A stretch of DNA of 64,000 nucleotides from Streptomyces sp. NBC_01235 (GTDB lineage Bacteria > Actinomycetota > Actinomycetes > Streptomycetales > Streptomycetaceae): assembly GCF_035989285.1 (NCBI RefSeq), contig NZ_CP108513.1, forward strand, positions 4,402,001 to 4,466,000, read 5' to 3'. Numbering within the stretch: the stretch's first letter is position 1; each line of letters opens with the position of its first letter. Under the pieces are notes generated by a model. It did not search any database, was not told where the DNA came from, and saw only the letters and a list, made by a program, of their open reading frames with translations. Made by a program: the position numbers and the translations under genes. This document shows positions 57,220 to 64,000 of the stretch, piece by piece.

Positions 57220-57702
57220 GTGTCCGGTGCTCTCCCATCCTCCCCATCCGTCTCCGCCCGCATGAGCCGCCAGGGCTCCCGCGATACAGCCCCGGAGGTC
57301 GCGGTTCGACGGCTGCTGCACGCCTCGGGGCTGCGGTACCGAGTCAACGTGCCGGTACCGGGGATGCCTCGCCGAACCATCGACATCGTCTTCGGCAAAG
57401 CCAAGATCGCCATCTTCCTGGACGGCTGCTTCTGGCACGGATGCCCCGAGCACGCCACGCATCCGAAGGCCAACGCGGAGTGGTGGCGGACAAAGCTCGA
57501 CAAGAACATAGCTCGTGATGTCGAGACGACCGAGCACCTCACCGCTGCCGGCTGGACAGTGCTGCGCTTCTGGGAACACGAGTCCGCCGCGGATGTGGCC
57601 CACCGCATTACCGCATCCCTGACATCCCAGAGACCGACCCCACCCGAGCACCCATCCAGTCCAAGCCTCACCGAGAGTGACGACGCCGACAACCAATCGT
57701 GA
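57220..57702 (+). CDS. vsr: Vsr-family very-short-patch-repair-type endonuclease
   Basis: About 160 aa with the Vsr fold: MSRQGSRDTAPEVAVRRLL, the metal-binding Asp in RRTIDIVF, and the zinc-site segment LDGCFWHGCPEH. Vsr nicks T:G mismatches made by cytosine methylation and accompanies DNA cytosine methyltransferases, or acts as a stand-alone nuclease in RM-like islands. The GTG at 57220 is a tentative start; the ATG at 57262 and GTG/ATG codons upstream are alternatives. No methyltransferase is visible inside the window; it may lie to the right. Confidence 0.82.
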   Translation: MSGALPSSPSVSARMSRQGSRDTAPEVAVRRLLHASGLRYRVNVPVPGMPRRTIDIVFGKAKIAIFLDGCFWHGCPEHATHPKANAEWWRTKLDKNIARDVETTEHLTAAGWTVLRFWEHESAADVAHRITASLTSQRPTPPEHPSSPSLTESDDADNQS

Positions 57703-57853
57703 CCCTGATTCACTTATCAACAACCACATCACCCAATAGTGTGTAGGGGTTGTGCAAGTGGGGCGCCGACCTGTACTTGAGAGCGGTCTGCCGCGACGGC
57801 ATCGCTCTACGGTCGGGGGGCGTGACGAGCGAGAGCGGGGGCGGTCGAGTCCT
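57703..57853. other. Space between vsr and the Z1 operon
   Basis: 151 bases, more AT-rich than the surroundings, with CACCCAATAGTGTG about 120 bases before the Z1 start as a weak -10-like region. It probably contains the promoter of the Z1 operon. Confidence 0.4.
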
Positions 57854-60406
57854 GTGACCGACGAATTCGATGACATGTATGAGACGTTCAAGGCGATCTT
57901 GGACGCCTTTCCCCCGTCAGAGGCCGTGAAGCGGCTGGAGTTGATGGGTGTCTCCTCGGCCGTCATCCAGAAGATCCGCGATCGTCACGAGCAGCAGACG
58001 ATACGCATCAAGGAGCTCGAAGAACCCCACGCCGTCGTCCTGGGCAACCGCGACACCTGGTACACGGGGCCACAGCCCAGGGACAAGTGCTGGCCCGCGA
58101 TCGAGGACCTGCTGCTTCGGGACGGCTGGTCCAAGGGCACCGCCATCCGAAACCTCGATGATTCCTCCACTCGGGTCGTCTCGCTGCTGAACCACCCGAA
58201 GGAAAAGGCGTTCTCCACGCGGGGCCTCGTGGTTGGCTATGTCCAGTCCGGCAAGACGACGAACTTCACGTCGGTCATGGCCAAGGCCGCCGACCGGGGC
58301 TACAAGCTGTTCATTGTTCTTGCGGGCATTCACAACGGCCTTCGCCGTCAGACACAGGCCCGTCTGGTTGAGCAGCTCGTGGAGCCCAACCCCTCGCTGT
58401 GGTCCCAACTGACCGATCTCGACAAGGACTTCACCCCTACGGCGAATCCAGCCTCGTACTTCGGGAAGAGCAACAAGACGCATGTGCTGTGCGTCGTGAA
58501 GAAGAACGCGACCGTACTGCGCAAGCTTGCCGTGTGGCTGGACAAAGCGGCGGACTACTTGAAGGACTGTCCGGCTCTGATCATCGACGACGAGGCGGAC
58601 CAGGCGACTGTTGCGACGAAGTCCATCAATCCGCTGATCCTCAGCATGATGAAGAGCCTGCCGCGTTCCGCGTACGTGGGATACACGGCGTCGCCGTTCG
58701 CCAACCTGCTGATCGATCCCAGCGCCGAGGACCTCTATCCGCGGGACTTCGTCGTCAACCTTCCCAAGCCGGAAGGACACTTCGGTACCGAGGTGTTGTT
58801 CGGGCGCTATGCGCTCGACGGTGAGGACCCCGACCAGGTCGACGACGGCCACGACATGATCCGGTCCGTGCCGGAGGACGACGTACCGTGCGTGCGCCCC
58901 GAGACAAAGGCCGATGTCGAGGGCTTCGAGCCCGTCATCACCGACACACTCCGCAGAGCTGTCGAGTACTTCTGGCTCGTGACAGCCGCTCGCCGTGTTC
59001 GCCGTACCGGCAATCCGCACAGCACGATGCTGATCCACACAAGCGTCAACACGTCCGTGCACAACAGCTTCGAGCGACCGTTGCAGCACCTGCTGAACCG
59101 GGCCGCGCAGACCATGACCGACGCCGTCTTCCTCTCCCGATTGCGTGATCTCTGGGATCAGGAGACGGCACGCGTCCCCGCCGACGACTTCGGCGAGACA
59201 AAGGTGCCGTTCGACGACCTGGTGCCCGAACTGCCGGGAGTTCTGCGCAGTTGCCGCATCGTCATGGACAACTCCAGTAGCGAGGCTCGTCTCGACTACG
59301 AGAACGGTCCGGTCGTGGCGATAGCCGTGGGAGGCAACACCCTCTCCCGCGGGCTCACCCTCGAAGGCCTGTCGGTCAGCTATTTCGTGCGCGCCGTCTC
59401 GGCATACGACACTCTGCTGCAGATGGGTCGTTGGTTCGGCTTCCGGAACGGCTACGCCGACCTGCCCCGCATCTGGATGACCGACGAACTGGCCGAGTGG
59501 TTCCGGCACCTGGCCACGGTCGAGACCGAGATGCGCCGCGACATTGACATCTACATGACCGAGTCCGAAACACCACGCACCTTCGCCGTCCGGCTGCGCA
59601 CTCACCCTGCACTACGAGTGACCGCAGCCGCCAAGATGCGCGATGCAGTCACAGCTGCCTCCTCATACGGAGGCAAACGGGTTCAAACCCACTACTTCCA
59701 CACCAACGCCGACTGGCTGCGTGGAAACATCACGGCTGCACGTGAACTGGTCTCTGCGTCGACTTCCAACGCCGTGAGAGTGGAGGATCGCTCCGCAGAG
59801 GGACGCTACATCTTCCGTGACGTGCCATACGACATGGTGATCGACTTCCTAAATTCCTACAGTTTCCATGAGCGGTCGCCCGAGAACGACGCGGACCTGA
59901 TCAGCGGCTACATCCTGAAGCGTGTCACGACGGCAGGCTCACTGCGCCGATGGAATATTGCGATCGTCGGCAACCCCGACGGAGAACACTTCACCTTCGC
60001 GCCAGGAATATCTGTCGGGCGCAACATTCGTACCCGGCTCGCCGTGACCAACCCCGCTCCGGACTTCGCCGACATCAAGACGCTGATGAGCCCTCGCGAT
60101 GCCGCCGTGGACTTGGACAGAGACACAGCAAAGCTCACCGAGAAGGGCATCAGAGACTCGCGTCGCCTCCATCTGCCGGACACAGGGCTGTTGGTTCTGT
60201 ACCCAATTGACAAGACGTCCGAGCCAAGTCCCGGCAAGAAGCTGCGTGCCCCTTTGAACGCGGAAGAACACGTGATCGGCGTCGGCCTCGTCTTTCCGGA
60301 ACCGCAGCACGGGGACAGCACCGTGGAAAAGTACATCTCCGCGGACCTGTCGGGTGTGCGATTGGAGGACGAGGACCTCAGCCTCCTCGAAGGTGAAGAC
60401 GCATGA
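57854..60406 (+). CDS. Z1-domain SF2 helicase-like protein
   Basis: An 850-aa protein. The ATP site GYVQSGKTTNF lies near residue 128, the Walker B DDEAD in LIIDDEADQAT near 243, and motifs V/VI in GGNTLSRGLTLEGL and LQMGRWFGFR near 520. The arrangement is that of Z1-domain proteins, SF2-type ATPases found with restriction-modification islands. The last third is unassigned. The GTG at 57854 is used; several in-frame starts exist nearby. ATGA overlap joins it to the DUF4420 gene. Confidence 0.85.
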   Translation: MTDEFDDMYETFKAILDAFPPSEAVKRLELMGVSSAVIQKIRDRHEQQTIRIKELEEPHAVVLGNRDTWYTGPQPRDKCWPAIEDLLLRDGWSKGTAIRNLDDSSTRVVSLLNHPKEKAFSTRGLVVGYVQSGKTTNFTSVMAKAADRGYKLFIVLAGIHNGLRRQTQARLVEQLVEPNPSLWSQLTDLDKDFTPTANPASYFGKSNKTHVLCVVKKNATVLRKLAVWLDKAADYLKDCPALIIDDEADQATVATKSINPLILSMMKSLPRSAYVGYTASPFANLLIDPSAEDLYPRDFVVNLPKPEGHFGTEVLFGRYALDGEDPDQVDDGHDMIRSVPEDDVPCVRPETKADVEGFEPVITDTLRRAVEYFWLVTAARRVRRTGNPHSTMLIHTSVNTSVHNSFERPLQHLLNRAAQTMTDAVFLSRLRDLWDQETARVPADDFGETKVPFDDLVPELPGVLRSCRIVMDNSSSEARLDYENGPVVAIAVGGNTLSRGLTLEGLSVSYFVRAVSAYDTLLQMGRWFGFRNGYADLPRIWMTDELAEWFRHLATVETEMRRDIDIYMTESETPRTFAVRLRTHPALRVTAAAKMRDAVTAASSYGGKRVQTHYFHTNADWLRGNITAARELVSASTSNAVRVEDRSAEGRYIFRDVPYDMVIDFLNSYSFHERSPENDADLISGYILKRVTTAGSLRRWNIAIVGNPDGEHFTFAPGISVGRNIRTRLAVTNPAPDFADIKTLMSPRDAAVDLDRDTAKLTEKGIRDSRRLHLPDTGLLVLYPIDKTSEPSPGKKLRAPLNAEEHVIGVGLVFPEPQHGDSTVEKYISADLSGVRLEDEDLSLLEGEDA

Positions 60407-61428
60407 GCGACAACGACTTCCGTGACATTGTCGAGGAACACTGGGTCGCGCTCGAAGCCGCGCCGACCAGTGGCGAGCGTCGCCTCCGCGTTTCACAGCT
60501 TCCGGTGGTGACCGAACAAGGTGCCTTGGTGGCAGCGGTCGATCACGACGGGTTCCGCCACGTGCTCGTGCCTGTGCACTCGCATTTGAAAATTCGTTCC
60601 GGCCTCGACGGCCCCGTCCTCCACTTGCGTAAACGCCCCTTGGAGGATGAGGAAACGTATCAGACGTACGCCGATCTCGCCTGCTTGCGCTCGGACCTGA
60701 ACGACCTGTTCACAGAGCTTTGCGCGGACATACTGTCTGCGACAGAAGAACTGCCGAACAACCCTGCCAAGGCGCTCTATCGGGTCCTCGACCGCTGGAA
60801 GGCTCTGTTCCAACCACAGGGAGCTGTGCTCGGTCCCGAACAGCTCGCGGGCCTTTTCGGGGAACTTCTGGTACTCGACCGATTCCTGCAGTTGGACTCC
60901 AGCGCGCATCGCCTCTGGCACGGACCAGAAGGTCACCACCACGACTTCACCACCGGAAAGCTCGCTGTCGAGGTGAAGGCGAGCTCCAAAGGAAAAGGCC
61001 GAAGGCCGCGCGTTCATGGGCTCGACCAACTCGACGCCCCGGAGGGTGGAACCCTCTGGCTGGCCTGGTTCCGCCTGCACCGCACCATCGGCGGCAGTTC
61101 AGGTGTCGGCTTCTTGGAAATGCTCGAGAAGACGCTTCGATCCTGTGATGACGAAAGCACCCTCCTCGAACTTCTCGCCCAGGCCGGTTACCGGTCCGTC
61201 GATGCCAAGTGGTACCGCGATGTGCGCTTCGTCGTCGATGAGGAGCGATGGTACGAGGTGACCGCGGGCTTCCCCTCGTTGACCAGCCGGGCGCTCTTAG
61301 CGGCAGGCGTGCCGATTTCCGCTCTCGACGTCGAGTACACCATCGACCTGTCCGGTCAGACTCCGGTCCCCTTGGCGCCCGACGCGGTGTCCCGGACGAT
61401 CGACCGCATGATCCAGGAGTCCGCGTGA
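60403..61428 (+). CDS. PD-(D/E)XK-type protein (DUF4420)
   Basis: A 341-aa protein. A nuclease-like core is visible: Glu154 in GLFGELLVLDRF, Asp181 in HHHDFTTGK, and Glu190-x-Lys192 in LAVEVKAS. This is the pattern of the DUF4420 family, known as a companion of Z1 and GHKL proteins. It may cleave DNA under the control of the ATPases. It overlaps both neighbours (ATGA before, GTGA after), so stoichiometric production in one complex is likely. Confidence 0.85.
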   Translation: MSDNDFRDIVEEHWVALEAAPTSGERRLRVSQLPVVTEQGALVAAVDHDGFRHVLVPVHSHLKIRSGLDGPVLHLRKRPLEDEETYQTYADLACLRSDLNDLFTELCADILSATEELPNNPAKALYRVLDRWKALFQPQGAVLGPEQLAGLFGELLVLDRFLQLDSSAHRLWHGPEGHHHDFTTGKLAVEVKASSKGKGRRPRVHGLDQLDAPEGGTLWLAWFRLHRTIGGSSGVGFLEMLEKTLRSCDDESTLLELLAQAGYRSVDAKWYRDVRFVVDEERWYEVTAGFPSLTSRALLAAGVPISALDVEYTIDLSGQTPVPLAPDAVSRTIDRMIQESA

Positions 61429-63416
61429 CGGAACCCCGCTGGTTCTCCCAGCCCTACCCTCCGGAAGGTGCGAGCGCCGCCGAGGGCATCCGCAATCAGC
61501 TCGGCCGGCCCGAGCTCGATCTGCTCACCATCCTGGTGCGGGAGTCGGCCCAGAACAGTTGGGATGCCCGGCTCGAGCGGTCCTCGACGCCCGTGGACTA
61601 TCGCATCGACATGTGGACCGTCGGACCGGCCCACGCCGGTGCATGGCGGGAGCTCCTGCTGTCAGGGGCTCCGAACAGCACCGAGCACTTTCCGCTTCGC
61701 GACACACTCAAGCGGGGCCCGGTCCGAGTTCTGTCCGTGTCCGATCGTGGCACCCGCGGGTTGGGCGGCCCGACGCGAGCGGACAATGCCGTGGGTCCCG
61801 ACCGTGACTTCGTCTCCTTCATCCGCAACATCGGCGAACCACGCGACACGGCGCTCGGCGGCGGCACCTACGGCTTCGGCAAAGGCATTTTCTACCTGCT
61901 GTCCAAGCCCGGGACCGTCATCGTCCATTCCCGCTGCCGAACCGCTGCGGGCGGACACGAAACACGTCTCATCGGCTGCTCCCTCTGGAAGAGCTACGTT
62001 GCGGCGGAACCCGACGGCGGTCGACGCTATACCGGTAGACACTGGTGGGGCGACATGTCGGGCGAGGTGGTCGAGCCGCTGGTGGGCGCGGAGGCGGAAG
62101 CCGTGGCGCAACGCCTCGGACTCAAAGCGTTCGGGCCGGAGGAGACCGGAACGGCGGTCGTCGTCGTGGATCCGAATCTGGACGATCTCGAGCCTGCGGA
62201 GGCGGCCGACTATCTGGGCGACACCATCGTCTGGCACCTGTGGCCCAAAATGATCTCCACTGCGGGCAACCCACCTGCCATGCGATTCTCCGTGGCCTAC
62301 GACGGACTTCAGCACCCGGTACCCGATCCGCGCACCATGCGTCCTCTCAACTTGTTCGTCGCGGCATACGAGGCGATGGTCGGCCCGGCCGGCAGCGACC
62401 TGGAATGTCATAAGCCCAAGAAACACCTCGGACGCCTCGGCCTGGTGAAGCGCATCATGCCCTCGCTGGAGCCCACACGGGCCTCCCGCATGCTGGACAT
62501 CGAGGACCTGATCCATCACGTCTGCCTGATGCGCCCTGCGGAGCTGGTCGTCACGTATCACGCCGGCCCCAAGCCGCCGAGCGCAAATCAAGGTTATGCC
62601 GGGGTGTTCAGGGCCGACGAAGCCATGGACGAGGTGTATGCCAAGGCCGAGCCACCGACTCACGACGCCTGGAACCGGCATTCCCTCGACAGGCCCGAGA
62701 GCACCTACGTACAGACGACGTTCCGGCGCATCAGCGAAAGCCTGGAGCAGTTGCTCTCCCTGAGCGGCACCGCACGCCCCGGCGCCAGCAATGTCGCGCT
62801 GGGAGCGGCCAGTTCGCTCTTTTCGGGATTGGTCGGGGGAGCCTGGGGCATCGGTGGAGCCACCGCCTATTCCAAACCGGGCAGCACCATCACGAGTGCG
62901 TCCAGGTCGTCCGATGTCGAGGACACCGCAACGCACGAGGCCGCAGGCGGTCGACGTCCCCCGACAGGCCTCGCGGACCGGACCGACCTCGGCGGCACAC
63001 ACCCCACCGAGAGCTTCGGTCATGACAGCCGGCCGACCGCAGAAATATCGGACGGTGGCGCCCCTGACGCTCCACGTCGTCGTCCCCGAGTGCAGTACGT
63101 CGGCGACCCCTACTACGACGACCGCGGAGACACCTCCGTGCTGGTTCAGGAGTTCCGACTGCCCGTACCCGGGCCTCAGCGCGTACGCATCGACCTCGCG
63201 GTCACGCTGCCCGGCAGCGGCGGGCGCGAGACCGATCCCCCGATCGGGGCGAGCATGCCCGTACTGATCGGTTGGGAGGACACCACCGGACGGCTTCACA
63301 CCTCCGATCCACAAGTGGTCGAAGGCGGCGAGTCCGTCTGGCGTGCCGTAGTACGACCTGCTCCGGACACCATGACCGAGATCGGCATCAAGGTCGAGGC
63401 GGTGAGGGCTTCGTGA
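61425..63416 (+). CDS. GHKL-type ATPase (MORC/MutL-like)
   Basis: A 663-aa protein. The N-terminal ATP-binding fold has the N box LVRESAQNSWDA (E40, N44), G1 SVSDRGTRGLGG (D107) and G2 GGGTYGFGKGIF near residues 145-155. A middle region (WHLWPKMI) may be the S5-like transducer, and a charged, flexible segment leads to a C-terminal beta-rich domain. GHKL ATPases of this type act as ATP-gated DNA clamps; MORC is the eukaryotic relative. The GTG overlaps the DUF4420 stop. The role in defence or repair is inference from the neighbourhood. Confidence 0.83.
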   Translation: MTEPRWFSQPYPPEGASAAEGIRNQLGRPELDLLTILVRESAQNSWDARLERSSTPVDYRIDMWTVGPAHAGAWRELLLSGAPNSTEHFPLRDTLKRGPVRVLSVSDRGTRGLGGPTRADNAVGPDRDFVSFIRNIGEPRDTALGGGTYGFGKGIFYLLSKPGTVIVHSRCRTAAGGHETRLIGCSLWKSYVAAEPDGGRRYTGRHWWGDMSGEVVEPLVGAEAEAVAQRLGLKAFGPEETGTAVVVVDPNLDDLEPAEAADYLGDTIVWHLWPKMISTAGNPPAMRFSVAYDGLQHPVPDPRTMRPLNLFVAAYEAMVGPAGSDLECHKPKKHLGRLGLVKRIMPSLEPTRASRMLDIEDLIHHVCLMRPAELVVTYHAGPKPPSANQGYAGVFRADEAMDEVYAKAEPPTHDAWNRHSLDRPESTYVQTTFRRISESLEQLLSLSGTARPGASNVALGAASSLFSGLVGGAWGIGGATAYSKPGSTITSASRSSDVEDTATHEAAGGRRPPTGLADRTDLGGTHPTESFGHDSRPTAEISDGGAPDAPRRRPRVQYVGDPYYDDRGDTSVLVQEFRLPVPGPQRVRIDLAVTLPGSGGRETDPPIGASMPVLIGWEDTTGRLHTSDPQVVEGGESVWRAVVRPAPDTMTEIGIKVEAVRAS

Positions 63417-64000
63417 CGCGACGCGTTCTTCCCTACCGCGCCCCGACCGAGGACGTCGTGGCACCGGGCCCTTGGCGCCTAGTGATCGAGGACGGCGAGG
63501 TGGCCCTGCCCGAGGCCTTGCCCGACTGGGACTACCAAATGGACGTGCACGTACGTAGATCCCTTCATGTCGACCTGGACCGGGTCCGGCAGCAAACGGG
63601 GCTGTCGGCGCACGCCGCACTCATGCTCTCGGTGGTCTGGACTGCCACAGGTTCCAACCTCAGCGGCCCTGCCAAGCATGTGCGCCTGTCCGAGGCCGGT
63701 ACGAGGGCCGTCGAAGTCGATGTCCTGTTGCGTGGTGCCGATCTCGGCGGCCTGTTGCTCCTGGACACCTCACTCGTGCTCGCCGAGCGCATCAACGACG
63801 CACGGCCTTCCTCGCCAAGGCGAGCGGGATCCGTGCTGTGGAGCGATCGCGAGGCCCTTCGTCTGCAGGGCGACGCCCCACAGTTCCCCATGGCCGTGAT
63901 CGACTTCGCCCGAACGTCATTCCCGGCGGACGCCGCCTGGCACCTGCAAATCAGTGGGGGCCTTGAGAGCGCCACCATGGGTGCCCTCCTGCTCCTCGTC
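63413..64000 (+). CDS. Unknown protein of the Z1/GHKL operon (cut by right edge)
   Basis: The first 196 residues of a protein starting at a GTG (63413) overlapping the GHKL stop (GTGA). Acidic, with beta-rich pattern (GPWRLVIEDGEVALP, then VHVRRSLHVDLDRVRQQTG). No domain is recognised. Its coupled position says it belongs to the same system; its full length and any companion methylase or AIPR-type gene are beyond the window. Confidence 0.7.
   Translation, partial: MTRRVLPYRAPTEDVVAPGPWRLVIEDGEVALPEALPDWDYQMDVHVRRSLHVDLDRVRQQTGLSAHAALMLSVVWTATGSNLSGPAKHVRLSEAGTRAVEVDVLLRGADLGGLLLLDTSLVLAERINDARPSSPRRAGSVLWSDREALRLQGDAPQFPMAVIDFARTSFPADAAWHLQISGGLESATMGALLLLV

Overview
This window is chromosomal DNA of a Streptomyces, closely related in gene order to the S. 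coelicolor / S. lividans region that carries cdgA, the chitin-active LPMO gene and the cslA-glxA-cslZ glycan locus. The evidence is the very high GC content, GTG starts, Streptomyces-only small families, the Streptomyces dispersed palindromic repeats, and the recognisable csl cluster. About 60 genes can be supported. Most are ordinary core or semi-core genes; the two ends and a few short patches carry mobile or accessory DNA.

Layout. 1-692 is the N-terminal part of a TnpB-type transposase gene running off the left edge. 843-11239 holds a spermidine-synthase-like gene, a TPR/HTH regulator, a phosphohistidine-type phosphatase, a PAP2 membrane phosphatase, a tightly coupled three-gene unit (Cas4/RecB-like Fe-S nuclease, unknown 529-aa protein, SF1 helicase), two small proteins and a tRNA-Lys. 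11309-16397 has an M6 metalloprotease, the PAS-GGDEF-EAL protein CdgA and a flavin monooxygenase. 16429-25607 looks like one catabolic/uptake region: two Asp/Glu-racemase-superfamily proteins, a D-2-hydroxyacid dehydrogenase, an amidase, a DUF3830 protein, an Ehu-type amino-acid/ectoine ABC transporter and an IclR regulator. 26097-29491 has a MarR/VOC pair with two clear operators, a second tRNA-Lys and an acyl-CoA-ligase-like gene whose 3' end is antisense to that tRNA. 29581-39843 is the cell-surface glycan region: LPMO with a DasR-like site, an SPFH protein, an NlpC/P60 hydrolase, a third tRNA-Lys, cslA, glxA, an inserted GT1 glycosyltransferase and the GH6 gene cslZ. 40089-53098 has two sortases, an LAxTG surface protein, a HAD phosphatase, a ROK repressor containing a 33-copy coding minisatellite, a Gfo/Idh oxidoreductase operon, a FAH-family hydrolase, a small YidC paralogue, a YtrA-type GntR unit and a secreted GH30-type galactanase.

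53100-55200 contains fragments of a decayed transposase around a lipoprotein with a duplicated domain. 57220-64000 is an operon of Vsr endonuclease, Z1-type helicase, PD-(D/E)XK (DUF4420) protein, a GHKL/MORC-like ATPase and an unknown protein cut by the right edge. This matches the restriction-modification-associated MORC/MutL-like neighbourhoods predicted in the literature and is the strongest defence candidate here. The nuclease/helicase trio at 5.7-9.8 kb is the second candidate system.

Functions are read from the sequence and from recalled family knowledge; no database search was run. Starts were chosen from ribosome-binding sites and coupling where visible and are uncertain where stated.
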